Assembly: GCA_001897375.1 (NCBI GenBank)
Contig: MKSU01000009.1
Coordinates: 168,431 to 232,308 of the forward strand
Length of the DNA stretch: 63,878 nucleotides
Direction: 5' to 3'
DNA from: Sphingomonas sp. 67-36
GTDB taxonomy: Bacteria; Pseudomonadota; Alphaproteobacteria; Sphingomonadales; Sphingomonadaceae
The position numbers and the translations under genes were made by a program. Within the stretch, counting starts at the first letter, position 1. Every line of letters begins with the position of its first letter. This document shows, piece after piece, positions 54,087-62,985 of the stretch. The notes under the pieces were generated by a model. The model ran no database searches and was not told the origin of the DNA. It was given only the letters and a program-made list of their open reading frames with translations.

Positions 54087-55265
54087 TTACAGCACTTCGA
54101 ACAGCCCGGCCGCGCCCATGCCGCCGCCGATGCACATCGTGATGACGACATACTTCGCGCCGCGCCGCTTGCCCTCGATCAGCGCGTGGCCGGTCATGCG
54201 CGCGCCCGACATGCCATAGGGATGGCCGATCGAGATCGCGCCGCCGTTGACGTTGAGCAACTCGTTCGGAATGCCCAGCTTGTCGCGGCAATAGAGCACC
54301 TGCACCGCGAACGCCTCGTTCAGCTCCCACAGGCCGATGTCGTCCATCTTGAGGTTGAACCGGTCGAGCAGCTTGGGGATCGCGAAGACCGGGCCGATGC
54401 CCATCTCGTCCGGCTCGGTGCCGGCCACCGCCATGCCGACATAGCGGCCGAGCGGGGTGAGTCCGCGCTTCTCGGCCAGCTTCTCCTCCATCAGCACGCT
54501 GGCGGAGGCGCCGTCGGAAAGTTGCGAGGCGTTGCCGGCGGTGATGTTCATGTCCGGCCCGAGCACCGGCGCGAGCGACTTCAGCCCCTCCAGCGTCGTC
54601 TCCGGGCGATTGCCCTCGTCCTTGGCGAGCGTCACTTCCTTATAGGAGACTTCCTTCGTCTCCTTGTTCATCACGGCCATGTTGGCGGTGACGGCGACGA
54701 TCTCGTCATCGAACTTGCCGGCGGCCTGTGCGGCGGCGGTGCGCTGCTGCGACTGGAGGGCATATTCGTCCTGCGCGTCGCGACTGATGCCGTAGCGCTT
54801 GGCGACCACCTCGGCCGTCTGGAGCATCGGCATGTAGATGTCCTTGTGCATCGCGACCAGTTCCGGGTCCGGCTGCACGCGCATCTGCGGAGTCTGCACG
54901 ATGCTGATCGATTCCACGCCGCCGCCGATCGCGACGTCCATGTTGTCGACCATGATCTCCTTCGCCGCCGTGGCGATCGCCATCAGGCCGGAGGCGCACT
55001 GGCGATCGACCGACATGCCGGAGACGGTGACGGGCAGTCCGCCGCGCAGCAGCGCGGTGCGCGCGATATTGGTCGCCTGCGCGCCCTGCTGGAGCGCGGC
55101 GCCGAACACCACGTCCTGCACCTCCGCGCCGTCGATCTTCGCGCGCTCGACGGCGGCGCGGATCGCGTGGCCGGCGAGCGTGGGCGACAGCGTGTTGTTG
55201 AATGCCCCGCGATAGGCGCGGCCGATCGGCGTGCGGGCGGTGGAAACGATGACGGCGGAACGCAT
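54087..55265 (-). CDS. Acetyl-CoA C-acyltransferase (thiolase)
   Basis: Second thiolase of the window, 392 residues. The nucleophile Cys is in [19 protein letters not shown], the catalytic His in [19 protein letters not shown], and the second Cys in [19 protein letters not shown]. The [13 protein letters not shown] segment is intact. It is a paralog of the thiolase at 27702 but not close (different linker and N-terminus). It follows a MaoC hydratase by 63 bases, so the pair probably runs the hydratase and thiolysis steps of beta-oxidation. A hairpin ends the transcript. Confidence 0.94.
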   Translation of the reverse strand: MRSAVIVSTARTPIGRAYRGAFNNTLSPTLAGHAIRAAVERAKIDGAEVQDVVFGAALQQGAQATNIARTALLRGGLPVTVSGMSVDRQCASGLMAIATAAKEIMVDNMDVAIGGGVESISIVQTPQMRVQPDPELVAMHKDIYMPMLQTAEVVAKRYGISRDAQDEYALQSQQRTAAAQAAGKFDDEIVAVTANMAVMNKETKEVSYKEVTLAKDEGNRPETTLEGLKSLAPVLGPDMNITAGNASQLSDGASASVLMEEKLAEKRGLTPLGRYVGMAVAGTEPDEMGIGPVFAIPKLLDRFNLKMDDIGLWELNEAFAVQVLYCRDKLGIPNELLNVNGGAISIGHPYGMSGARMTGHALIEGKRRGAKYVVITMCIGGGMGAAGLFEVL

Positions 55266-55328
55266 GGTCTTTTCTCCTGAAGGTGCGGATTGCCTGGGGA
55301 GGGCAGTCTCAACGGCGCGCGGCGCGCC

Positions 55329-55778
55329 TCAGACGAAGACCTGCGTGATCCACTCGGCGATCATCGCGGGCTTTTCGGCGCCCTCGATCTCCACCGTAGT
55401 CTCGGTGGTGTACTGGAACTGGCCGGGGCGCTTCTCCTCGAACTCGGTGATCTTCGAGCGGCCCCGCACGCGCGAGCCGGACGGCACCGGCGCGAGGAAG
55501 CGCACCTTGTTGCCGCCGTAGTTGACGCCCATCTTCACCCCGTCGAGGCGCGGCGCGTCATGGTTCTTCGCCGCCATCTGCGGCAGCAGCGACAGCGTGA
55601 GGAAGCCATGCGCGATCGCCGTGCCGAACGGCGTGAGCTTCGCGCGTTCCGGGTCGACATGGATGAACTGGTGGTCGCCGGTGGCGTCGGCGAACTTGTT
55701 AATCATGTCCTGCGACACCTCGATCCAGTCGGACACGCTTTCCTTGCCGATGCTGGCCTTCATCTCGTCCGGGGTCAC
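55329..55778 (-). CDS. MaoC family (R)-hydratase
   Basis: MaoC-like hot-dog hydratase of 149 residues. The catalytic Asp-His pair is in FADATGDHQFIHVDPERAKLTPFGTAIAHGFLTLSLLPQM, and VNYGGNKVRFLAPVPSGSRVRGRSKI follows. GTG at 55778 is used as start because GGAGGG lies 4-5 bases before it; ATG at 55763 is the alternative. It is directly upstream of the thiolase, and a likely enoyl-CoA hydratase of the same pathway. Confidence 0.88.
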   Translation of the reverse strand: MTPDEMKASIGKESVSDWIEVSQDMINKFADATGDHQFIHVDPERAKLTPFGTAIAHGFLTLSLLPQMAAKNHDAPRLDGVKMGVNYGGNKVRFLAPVPSGSRVRGRSKITEFEEKRPGQFQYTTETTVEIEGAEKPAMIAEWITQVFV

Positions 55779-55938
55779 GATCCCTCCACTCGCTGCGGTG
55801 CGCCGAGGCGCGGTCGCGCTTCCTCTAGGCGCGGAAGGGCGGCCGCCGCAAGCCTTCCCGACCGGACGCTTGAAAATTGCGCGCGTCGCTGATGATCGCG
55901 GCGAACCCGATATTCTAAACCGGGCGGGCGCCGTACCG

Positions 55939-57096
55939 TCAGGCCGGCTCGGGGCTGTCCGGATAGGGCATGATAAGTTTCCCGTCGGGCGCGGCGGTGA
56001 GCGTCGTCTGCGTCGGATAGGGGATCGAGATGCCCTGTTCCGCGCACATCCTGAGCAGCCCGATGCCGACCTTGTGCCGCCCCTCATAGGCCGCCGCGTA
56101 ATCGGCCGATTCGCTGTCGAACTCGATGTCGAAATCGAGGGTCGATGCCCCGAATCCCATGAAGCCGCAGCGGATATAGGTCAGCCCCGCTGCCTCCACG
56201 ACGCCCTTCACCAGCGCCGGGAAACCGTCGAGCTTCTCCAGCGGCGTCTCATATGCGAGGCCCAGCGTGAAGGTGGTGCGGCGGAACGGGCGGCGGGCGT
56301 TGTTGCGGATTTCCTTGTCGAGCAACTTGCGATTGGCGATGATCAGTTCCTCGCCGTTGGTGGCGCGCAGGCGGGTGGACTTGAGGCCGATCTCCTCCAC
56401 CGTGCCGGATGACGTGTCATAGGAGATCGAATCGCCGCGCCGGAACGGCCGGTCGAAGATGATCGCCAGCGCGGCGAACAGGTCGGCGAAGATACCCTGC
56501 GCGGCAAGGCCGATGGCGATGCCGCCGACGCCGAGGCCGGCGACGAGGCCCGTCACGTTCACGCCGAGATTGTCGAGCACCACGACCAGCGCGATCGCGA
56601 ACACGGCGAAGCTGACCAGCACGCGGATCAGCCCCATCGCGCTCATCAGCGCCTCGCCGGAATAGGCGTCGGAGCGGGTGCGCCGCTCGATCGCGCCGAT
56701 GATCACCTCGCGCGCCCAGGCCGCGCTCTGGAAGATGGCGGCGACGCCGAACAGCACGTTGATCGTGCGGGCGACCGGCCACGGCGCATCGGCGAAACCG
56801 GAGACGAGCTTCGCCGCGAGCAGGATGATGAACAAGGTGCCGGTGCGCTGGATCGCGCGGCCGAACACCGCCGGCCAGCCCTTGCCGCTGCTGCTGCGGC
56901 TGGCGAGCCTCGGCCCCAGGCTGCGCGCCCAGATCAGCGCGCTGGCGATCCCCGCCGCGATGGCCACCGCGATCGCGATCTGCAACCAGTGCGTCGCGAT
57001 CCATTCGCTGCTCGATTGATAAAGGACGCGGAACTGCTCGTCCCAATTGTGATGGGGCAGGACGGGCGCCTTCGCCGCGCTGCTCGAATTGCTCAT
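55939..57096 (-). CDS. Mechanosensitive channel, MscS family
   Basis: Small-conductance mechanosensitive channel family protein of 385 residues. The N-terminal half has several hydrophobic helices (WLQIAIAVAIAAGIASALIWAR; VRTINVLFGVAAIFQSAAW; ALMSAMGLIRVLVSFAVFAIALVVVLDNLGVNV), followed by the pore-lining helix and beta domain VTGLVAGLGVGGIAIGLAAQGIFADLFAALAIIFDRPFRRGD and GTVEEIGLKSTRLRATNGEELIIANRKLLDKEI. A C-terminal alpha/beta domain follows. It protects cells in sudden osmotic downshift. It ends 13 bases before the topoisomerase gene. Confidence 0.92.
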   Translation of the reverse strand: MSNSSSAAKAPVLPHHNWDEQFRVLYQSSSEWIATHWLQIAIAVAIAAGIASALIWARSLGPRLASRSSSGKGWPAVFGRAIQRTGTLFIILLAAKLVSGFADAPWPVARTINVLFGVAAIFQSAAWAREVIIGAIERRTRSDAYSGEALMSAMGLIRVLVSFAVFAIALVVVLDNLGVNVTGLVAGLGVGGIAIGLAAQGIFADLFAALAIIFDRPFRRGDSISYDTSSGTVEEIGLKSTRLRATNGEELIIANRKLLDKEIRNNARRPFRRTTFTLGLAYETPLEKLDGFPALVKGVVEAAGLTYIRCGFMGFGASTLDFDIEFDSESADYAAAYEGRHKVGIGLLRMCAEQGISIPYPTQTTLTAAPDGKLIMPYPDSPEPA

Positions 57097-57109
57097 CTTC
57101 TTTCCCTTG

Positions 57110-58114
57110 TCAGGCCGCTGACGCGGCGGGCGCTCCGGTTTCGAGGAACGCGATGAGGCCGCGCTCTACGCGGCTCAAGTGACGTGTCTTGCGCGGCATG
57201 CGCAAGCCCTTGCGGAACGCGGCCTGCCCATTGCGCGCCAGTTCGATCAACGCGGGGTGGACATAGGATTTGCGCGCGATCGCCGGCGTGTTGCCCAACC
57301 GGCGCGTCACCGGCTCCAGCATCGCCTTCAGGCTCAGGTCGCGCTCGGCGGAGGAGAGCGCCTCGAACGCGACGACGCTCGCGCCCCAGGTACGGAAATG
57401 CTTGGCGGTGAAATCCTCGCCGGTCGCCGCGCGGATATAATCGTTGACGTCGGAGGAGGTGACGGGATGCGCCTCGCCCTCCTCGTCCAGCCACGCGAAC
57501 AGATGCTGCTCGCCGAGATCGTCGCAGGCGCGGACGAAGCGGGCGAGCGCGCGATCGGTCAGCGCGCATTCGCGCTCGACGCCGCCCTTGCCCCGGAAGC
57601 GCAGCCGCACCGTCGCGCCCTTCACGCGGGCGTGACGCTTGCGCAGCGTGGTCGCGCCGAAGCTGCGGTTGGCCTTGGCATAGGCTTCGTTGCCGACGCG
57701 GATATGCGTCTGGTCGAGCAGCCGCACCACCGCCGCCACGGCGCGCTCGCGCGACATGGATCGCTTGCGCAGGTCCGCCGCGACACGCTGCCGGAGCAGC
57801 GGCAGCGCCGCGCCGAACTCAGCGCAACGATCGTATTTCGCCGCCTCCCGCGCCTCGCGGAAATCGGGGTGGTAGCGATATTGCTTGCGGCCCTTCTCAT
57901 CCCAGCCGATCGCCTGGATATGGCCGTTGGGGCGCGGGCAGAACCAGGCGTCGGCATAGGCGGGGGGCAGGGCGATCGCGTTCAGCCGATCGATCTCGTC
58001 GCGGTCGGTGATGCGCGCGCCTTCCGCGTCGTGATAGGCCCAGCCACGGGCGAGCTTGCGCCGGGTGATCCCGGGGGTTCCGTCATCGCAATAAACGATT
58101 TTCCGTGCTGCCAT
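57110..58114 (-). CDS. DNA topoisomerase IB
   Basis: Type IB topoisomerase of 334 residues, a bacterial form similar to the poxvirus enzyme. The N-terminal domain (GWAYHDAEGARITDRDEIDRLNAIALPPAY; AIGWDEKGRKQYRYHPDFREAREAAKYDR) and the catalytic domain are seen: the Arg in THIRVGNEAYAKANRSFGATTL, the second Arg in FTAKHFRTWGAS and the nucleophile Tyr in ARKSYVHPALIEL. The start at 58114 (MAARKIVYCDDG) is preferred to 58264. It relaxes supercoils without ATP and follows the MscS gene on the same strand. Confidence 0.92.
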   Translation of the reverse strand: MAARKIVYCDDGTPGITRRKLARGWAYHDAEGARITDRDEIDRLNAIALPPAYADAWFCPRPNGHIQAIGWDEKGRKQYRYHPDFREAREAAKYDRCAEFGAALPLLRQRVAADLRKRSMSRERAVAAVVRLLDQTHIRVGNEAYAKANRSFGATTLRKRHARVKGATVRLRFRGKGGVERECALTDRALARFVRACDDLGEQHLFAWLDEEGEAHPVTSSDVNDYIRAATGEDFTAKHFRTWGASVVAFEALSSAERDLSLKAMLEPVTRRLGNTPAIARKSYVHPALIELARNGQAAFRKGLRMPRKTRHLSRVERGLIAFLETGAPAASAA

Positions 58115-58154
58115 CGTCGCGTCCAATGCGCGGAGGCGAGAACGGGTTCCGTCG

Positions 58155-59516
58155 TCAGGCGGGGGCCGGTTCCGGCATCGGCTTGCTCGCACGGCGGAAT
58201 GAGCCGCCCCATGTGCTCTCCTGCCGTCGCCGCGCGAGATAGGTGTCCAGCCCGATCTGCGCACCGATCAGCATGTAGATGAACGGCTGGAAGGCGATGC
58301 CGACGAAGGCGCCGCCGAGCAGGTAGATCAAATGCGCGTGCTGCAACGCCCCCGCCAGCGCGCCGCCCCAGGCGAACTCGCCCTCGCGATAGCGGCGGCG
58401 CAGCACCTCCATGCGGATGATGCCGATCACGCTGATCAGCAACCACAGGGCCAGCCCCGGATAACCCTGCTCGCCGAGCATCTCGAAATAGCTGGAGTGA
58501 TAGGCGCGGCTCTGGTCGACCGTCAGGTTGCGCTCGATCGTGGTCGATGCGCCCGATCCCTTCACCGCCACCGTGTCGTAGCGGATGCGGTTCTGGCGAT
58601 ACGCCTCGAAGCCGCCGCCGAACGGATGGGTCTTGGCGTACTCCCATGTCCATTGCCACACGGCGAGGCGGGTGGAGGCGGATTCGTCCGCCTTGTAGGT
58701 CTCGATCGTCGCCATCCGGTCGCTGAACGCGGAAGGGAGGAACGGCACCGCGACCGCCGCCGCCACCCCCAGCGCGGCGAGATAGAGCAGCCGCCGCTTC
58801 ACTTCGCGCAGCATCAGCACCGCCAGCAGCCCGATGCACAACAGCCCGGTGCGCGCCGAGGTGCCGACCGGGATCAGCAGGCAGGCGAAGATCAAGGCAT
58901 AAGCGAACGCCTTGACCGGCCAGCCCGTGCCGAACAAGGTGCCGTGGCGCGACAGCCACAGCACGATCGGGATCAGGCAGATCGCGACGGCGGAGATGAT
59001 GCTGCCCTCGTACAGGCCGGAATTGTTGGCGACCATCAGGTTCAGCTCGCCATAGCCGCCCCCTGACGCCAGCGTCTTGACGCCCCCGACGATGATGATC
59101 GATGCGGCGGAAAGCGCCATGAACAGCAGCAGCGCCTCGATCCTGAGCCGCGTGCGCAGCGTGAGCGGCAGGAAGGCGGCGAAGGCCAGCGCCTTCCACA
59201 CCCAATCCCATTTATCCAGCGCCTCGACGGGGAAATCGGCGGTGCGCGTGGTGATGCCGCAATAGAGCATCATCACGACGATCAGCGCCTGGCGCGGCGC
59301 GAATCGCGAATCGCGCTTGTCGTCGAGGAACAGCCACCCGCCGACCGCCAGCGCCACCGCGATCAGCGAGATCGGCACGCTGTTGAGCAGCATGTAGGTC
59401 AGTCGCTGCGGCGATACGATGTCGATATAGACATAGGCGAGCACGAACAGGAACGGCTTGCGCAGCCCCATGCCGAGCAGCGCGACGAGGAAACCGATGA
59501 AGGCGAGATCACGCAC
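58155..59516 (-). CDS. O-antigen ligase family protein of the exosortase-A (XrtA) system
   Basis: Polytopic membrane protein of 453 residues that probably ligates or polymerises the polysaccharide made by the XrtA locus. Many helices are seen, with the conserved Wzy/O-ligase periplasmic loop STRLAVWQWTWEYAKTHPFGGGFEAYRQNRIRYDTVAVKG, and AYHSSYFEMLGEQGYPGLALWLLI. The N-terminal half (DUF5935-like: FVLAYVYIDIVSPQRLTYMLLNSVPISLIAVAL) and the sequence style match exosortase-A-associated O-glycosylation ligases. The start is GTG at 59516, 8 bases inside the small upstream gene. Confidence 0.85.
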   Translation of the reverse strand: MRDLAFIGFLVALLGMGLRKPFLFVLAYVYIDIVSPQRLTYMLLNSVPISLIAVALAVGGWLFLDDKRDSRFAPRQALIVVMMLYCGITTRTADFPVEALDKWDWVWKALAFAAFLPLTLRTRLRIEALLLFMALSAASIIIVGGVKTLASGGGYGELNLMVANNSGLYEGSIISAVAICLIPIVLWLSRHGTLFGTGWPVKAFAYALIFACLLIPVGTSARTGLLCIGLLAVLMLREVKRRLLYLAALGVAAAVAVPFLPSAFSDRMATIETYKADESASTRLAVWQWTWEYAKTHPFGGGFEAYRQNRIRYDTVAVKGSGASTTIERNLTVDQSRAYHSSYFEMLGEQGYPGLALWLLISVIGIIRMEVLRRRYREGEFAWGGALAGALQHAHLIYLLGGAFVGIAFQPFIYMLIGAQIGLDTYLARRRQESTWGGSFRRASKPMPEPAPA

Positions 59517-59649
59517 GCGGGCGGCGCCCCTTGCGCGGCGCGTCGTCGCGCGGCGACGGTTCGCGGTCGAGGTCCGGGCGGCGCAGCAGCAGGAAGGCGG
59601 CGAGCAGCATCAGCCCATGCGTCAGGCCGAGCGCGAAATTGTCGATCAT
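59509..59649 (-). CDS. 46-residue single-span membrane protein upstream of the XrtA ligase
   Basis: A short protein that would be missed by length cut-offs. It starts ATG at 59649 and ends 8 bases inside the GTG start of the O-ligase gene, so the two are translationally coupled. The residues are one hydrophobic helix (ALGLTHGLMLLAAFLLLRR, about 6-24) followed by a hydrophilic tail that is basic at the end (DLDREPSPRDD, then RKGRRPRA). A GGAGG lies 12 bases before the ATG, somewhat far. The tail is rich in Arg and Pro, suggesting a cytoplasmic or partner-binding role. It may aid assembly of the ligase; function unknown. Confidence 0.6.
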   Translation of the reverse strand: MIDNFALGLTHGLMLLAAFLLLRRPDLDREPSPRDDAPRKGRRPRA

Positions 59650-59742
59650 GAGCGCAGCGCCTCCACCCGGATGGTCCGGCCGGCACTAACGGAGATGCGG
59701 TTGACGCGGCGTTAAACGATCGCATGGCATGGGCGGGACGCG

Positions 59743-60981
59743 ATGCGTATCCTTCACGTCCTCGATCACGGGCTGCCGCTGCATAGCGGCTACACCTTCC
59801 GCACCCGCGCGATCCTCACCGCGCAGATGGCGCGCGGCTGGGAGGTCGCCGCCGTCACCGGGCCGCGGCAGGGGGCGTGCGCGGCGGCGTTCGAGCGCGT
59901 CGACGGGATCGACTTCCACCGCACCGCGCCGCCTCGCGCGCTGCCCGCGCCGTTGGGCGAGCTGGCGGAAATCGCCGCCTTCGCGCGCCGCATCGATGCG
60001 GTGACGAAGGCGTTCCGCCCGGACGTGCTCCACGCGCATTCGCCGGTGCTCGGCGCGCTGGCCGCGCTTCGGGTATCGCGGCGGCACCGGCTGCCGCTGG
60101 TCTATGAGATCCGGGCCTTCTGGGAGGACGCGTCCGTCGGCAACGGCACCGGGCGCGAAGGTTCGGCGCGCTACCGCGCGACCCGCGCGCTGGAGACATG
60201 GGCGGTGCGCCGCGCCGATGCGGTGGCGGTGATCTGCGAGGGGCTGCGCGGCGACCTGATCGCGCGCGGCATCGCGCCGGGAAAGATCGTCGTCTCCCCC
60301 AACGGCGTCGATCTCGGCCTGTTCGGCACGCCGGGGCCGCGCGACACGGCGCTCGCGGCGGAACTGGGGCTGGAAGGCGACACGATCGGCTTCATCGGCA
60401 GTTTCTACGATTACGAGGGGCTGGACGATCTGATCGCGGCGATGCCAGCGCTGGTCGCGGCGCGGCCGAAAGCGCGGCTGCTGCTGGTCGGCGGCGGGCC
60501 GATGGAGCCGGCGTTGCGCGCGCAGGCCGCCGCTTCTCCGGTGGCGGATCGCATCCGTTTCGTCGGGCGCGTGCCGCACGATCAGGTCGAGCGTTATTAC
60601 GGCGTGGTTGAGGTGCTGGCCTATCCGCGCAAGCGGATGCGGCTCACCGATCTCGTCACGCCGCTGAAGCCGCTGGAGGCGATGGCGCAGGGGCGGCTGG
60701 TCGCCGCGTCGGATGTCGGCGGCCACCGCGAACTGATCCGCGACGGCGATACCGGCACGCTGTTCGCCGCCGACGATCCCGCCGCCATCGCCGCCGCGCT
60801 GGCGGGGCTGCTCGCCAATCGCGACGGCTGGGACGCGCGGCGGGAGCGGGCACGCGCCTTCGTCGAGGCGGAGCGTAACTGGTTGTCAAATATTTCCCGT
60901 TATGAGCCGGTTTACCAAGGGCTTATCAAAGCCGCGCGTATGGACGAGTCATGGTCGCAACGAACCGCTACAAGCAGCTGA
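59743..60981 (+). CDS. Glycosyltransferase, XrtA/exosortase-A-associated, GT4 type
   Basis: Cytosolic glycosyltransferase family 4 protein of 412 residues. The N-terminal MRILHVLDHGLPLHSGYTFRTRAILTAQMARGW is the mark of exosortase-A-associated glycosyltransferases. The donor-binding half has VVSPNGVDLGLF, LLLVGGGPMEPALRA and the E-x7-E area PLKPLEAMAQGRLVAASDVGGHRELIRDG. It is divergent from the ligase gene, and the two belong to an extracellular polysaccharide locus that continues outside this window or is scattered. The sugar is unknown. Confidence 0.9.
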   Translation: MRILHVLDHGLPLHSGYTFRTRAILTAQMARGWEVAAVTGPRQGACAAAFERVDGIDFHRTAPPRALPAPLGELAEIAAFARRIDAVTKAFRPDVLHAHSPVLGALAALRVSRRHRLPLVYEIRAFWEDASVGNGTGREGSARYRATRALETWAVRRADAVAVICEGLRGDLIARGIAPGKIVVSPNGVDLGLFGTPGPRDTALAAELGLEGDTIGFIGSFYDYEGLDDLIAAMPALVAARPKARLLLVGGGPMEPALRAQAAASPVADRIRFVGRVPHDQVERYYGVVEVLAYPRKRMRLTDLVTPLKPLEAMAQGRLVAASDVGGHRELIRDGDTGTLFAADDPAAIAAALAGLLANRDGWDARRERARAFVEAERNWLSNISRYEPVYQGLIKAARMDESWSQRTATSS

Positions 60982-61619
60982 ATATGCGGAAGCTCCTTCC
61001 GGCGCTGTCGCTCGCGCTGGGGGCGCTCGCGGCGGGGCTGATCGCTGCCGCGCCGCCGGCGCTGCTCGATGCGGCGGTCGCGCGGCTGCGGCTCGCGGCG
61101 CTGGTGCCGGGCGCCGCGCCGCCGATCGGCCTGACCGGGCGGACGCTGCTGGCGTTCGCGGGCGGCGGGCTGATCGTGCTGGCCGGCTTGCTGCCGGGGA
61201 TCGCGCGCCTGTTGTTCACGCGCCGCCGCCGCGCCACCCGGCTCGGCGCCACGCCGCCGCTGCGCCGCGCCGACGCTCACCCGGATGCGCCCGCGCGTCG
61301 CCCGATCGCCGCGCGGAGCGAACTGGGCGAACCGCTGCTCGCCGACCCGACGCCGGGCGATGAGGAACGCGCGTTGCCCGCCGATCTCGATCTGCCGCTT
61401 GCCGATTTCGATCCCGACGCCTTCGCCTCTGCCCCGCCGGAAGCGCGTGGCGAGCGGTTCGAGACCTTTCCGCTGCCCGGCGCGGCGGAGGTGAAGGGGC
61501 AGCCGGCGGATTCGATCGCCGCGCTGCTCGAGCGGCTGGAACGCGGCGCCGCGACCCGCGCGCGGGGCCGGCGGCTGGACGACACATTAGGCGCGCTGCG
61601 CAAGCTCGCCGCGCATTGA
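60951..61619 (+). CDS. Hypothetical membrane protein
   Basis: Protein of 222 residues, unknown function. Two hydrophobic segments near the N-terminus (LLPALSLALGALAAGLIAAAPPALL and LLAFAGGGLIVLAGLLPGIARLLF) are followed by a basic loop (TRRRRATRLGATPPLRRAD) and a long soluble Pro/Asp-rich tail, ending in a helix LIAALLERLERGAATRARGRRLDDTLGALRKLAAH-like. The start overlaps the glycosyltransferase gene by 31 bases; GGACGAGTC precedes ATG 60951, but ATG 60984 is possible. A role in the polysaccharide locus is possible from its position. Confidence 0.65.
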   Translation: MVATNRYKQLNMRKLLPALSLALGALAAGLIAAAPPALLDAAVARLRLAALVPGAAPPIGLTGRTLLAFAGGGLIVLAGLLPGIARLLFTRRRRATRLGATPPLRRADAHPDAPARRPIAARSELGEPLLADPTPGDEERALPADLDLPLADFDPDAFASAPPEARGERFETFPLPGAAEVKGQPADSIAALLERLERGAATRARGRRLDDTLGALRKLAAH

Positions 61620-61676
61620 GCGCGGAAATAAGCTGGTTCATGCCGCAAAAACGCCGCAACTCGCGGTGATGGCGTC

Positions 61677-62204
61677 ATGATGAGATATCGTTCGGCGGCG
61701 GTGCTGGCCGCGCTTCTGGTCTATGCGCCACCCGTGGCGGCGGAAGCCCCGATTCTCGGCCCCGACGCGGCGCGCTGCCTGGCGGGGGCGGGGCCGGCGA
61801 TCCTCGTTTCCATCACCGGCCTCAAGAACCGGCTCGGCACGGTGCGCGTGCGCACCTTCGGCGGCGACACCTCCACCTGGTTCGACAAGGTGAAGTGGCA
61901 GACCAAGGTGGAGATCCCCACCCCCCGGACGGAGCCGATCCGCGTCTGCATGCCCGTCGCCGCGCCGGGCAATTACGCGATCGACGTGCGCCATGACGCC
62001 AATGCCAACGACCAGACCGACCGCTCGGACGGCGGCGGCGCGAGCGGCAACCCGCGCGTGACGATCTGGGACTTCATCTTCGGCCGGAAACCTTCGCCCA
62101 AGCAGACCGCCGTGCATGTGGGGCAGGGCGTGACCGAGATTTCGGTGACGATGATGTATCTGAGCGGGACCTCGCTGAAGCCGCTGAGCGAGATCGGGCG
62201 ATAG
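61677..62204 (+). CDS. DUF2141 exported protein
   Basis: Exported protein of 175 residues, DUF2141 family. A signal peptide (MMRYRSAAVLAALLVYAPPVAAEA) precedes the domain with ILVSITGLKNRLGTVRVRTFGGDTSTWFDKVKWQTKVEIP, YAIDVRHDANANDQTDRSDGGGASGNPRVTIWDFIFG and a beta-rich end. The DANAND segment looks like a metal-binding or turn motif common to the family. Function is unknown; such proteins are often encoded near TonB receptors. It lies 57 bases after the previous gene on the same strand. Confidence 0.82.
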   Translation: MMRYRSAAVLAALLVYAPPVAAEAPILGPDAARCLAGAGPAILVSITGLKNRLGTVRVRTFGGDTSTWFDKVKWQTKVEIPTPRTEPIRVCMPVAAPGNYAIDVRHDANANDQTDRSDGGGASGNPRVTIWDFIFGRKPSPKQTAVHVGQGVTEISVTMMYLSGTSLKPLSEIGR

Positions 62205-62238
62205 GCATCGACTTCGGACACTTCGCCGAAGGTCGTTT

Positions 62239-62916
62239 CTACCCCGCGATCACCGCCGTCGAATATGGGGACAGGATCGTCCACCCCAACGACGCATAGA
62301 GTCGGCGTCCGTCTTCGGTCGCGACGAGAAGCTCGGGAGCGCTCGTCGATTTTCGCTGGGCCTTCAGCGCATTCATGATGATACGGCCCAATCCCTTACG
62401 TCGATGTTCGGGCGCGGTTTCGATCCGATCATATATGAAGACGCCCATCGCTTCCGCTGCGTATCCGCTTGCCGCAAGCGTTCCGTCCGGGGCGTCGACG
62501 CGCGCCGCCATCCTCGGGCCGCTGCGGTCGCATTGCAGCCTGTAGCCCTCCGGCAGCGGCGTGGGGGAAGGGTCGCGGTCATCCGCGATCATGAAATAGC
62601 TCTGCGGCTGAAGCTGCCATCTCGCCGGCAGGGCGGCCCGCAAATCTTCGGGCGTTCCACAAAGCTTGATGAAGTGACGAGGCAGCGTCACTTCCCGCCC
62701 GACAGCGCCAAGCCCCTCGCATAGTTCAGGGAAAACCCAGCGTCGCGTTTCGTTGGGCAAATTCGTATCCACCCTGAACCCGCCGCGATCGTTTATGGGC
62801 AAAGGCAGCCCGCGGCAAACGGATCGCGCCGAAAGCCAGCCGGAAACGAGAGCGGGATCGACGGGAGAGCCGGGCATTCCGTGGCGATAGATAGCAATGT
62901 CGCGCGCACGATCCAC
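62239..62916 (-). CDS. GNAT family acetyltransferase
   Basis: Acetyltransferase-like protein of 225 residues. The N-terminal part (HGMPGSPVDPALVSGWLSARSVCRGLPLPINDRGGFRVD) is typical of a subgroup with a substrate pocket before the GNAT core. The acetyl-CoA loop is ETAPEHRRKGLGRIIMNALKAQRKSTSAPELLVATEDGRRLYASLGW, with the Arg-rich Q/RxxGxG/A region intact. Base composition is somewhat lower in GC than the neighbours. It is convergent with the DUF2141 gene. Substrate unknown. Confidence 0.82.
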   Translation of the reverse strand: MDRARDIAIYRHGMPGSPVDPALVSGWLSARSVCRGLPLPINDRGGFRVDTNLPNETRRWVFPELCEGLGAVGREVTLPRHFIKLCGTPEDLRAALPARWQLQPQSYFMIADDRDPSPTPLPEGYRLQCDRSGPRMAARVDAPDGTLAASGYAAEAMGVFIYDRIETAPEHRRKGLGRIIMNALKAQRKSTSAPELLVATEDGRRLYASLGWTILSPYSTAVIAG

Positions 62917-62985
62917 CCGAATATCGGCTTCGCTCGTCCTCGAACCGAAACCGCCGGCCCCTTTTCAGGAGCCGGTGGCGTCACA

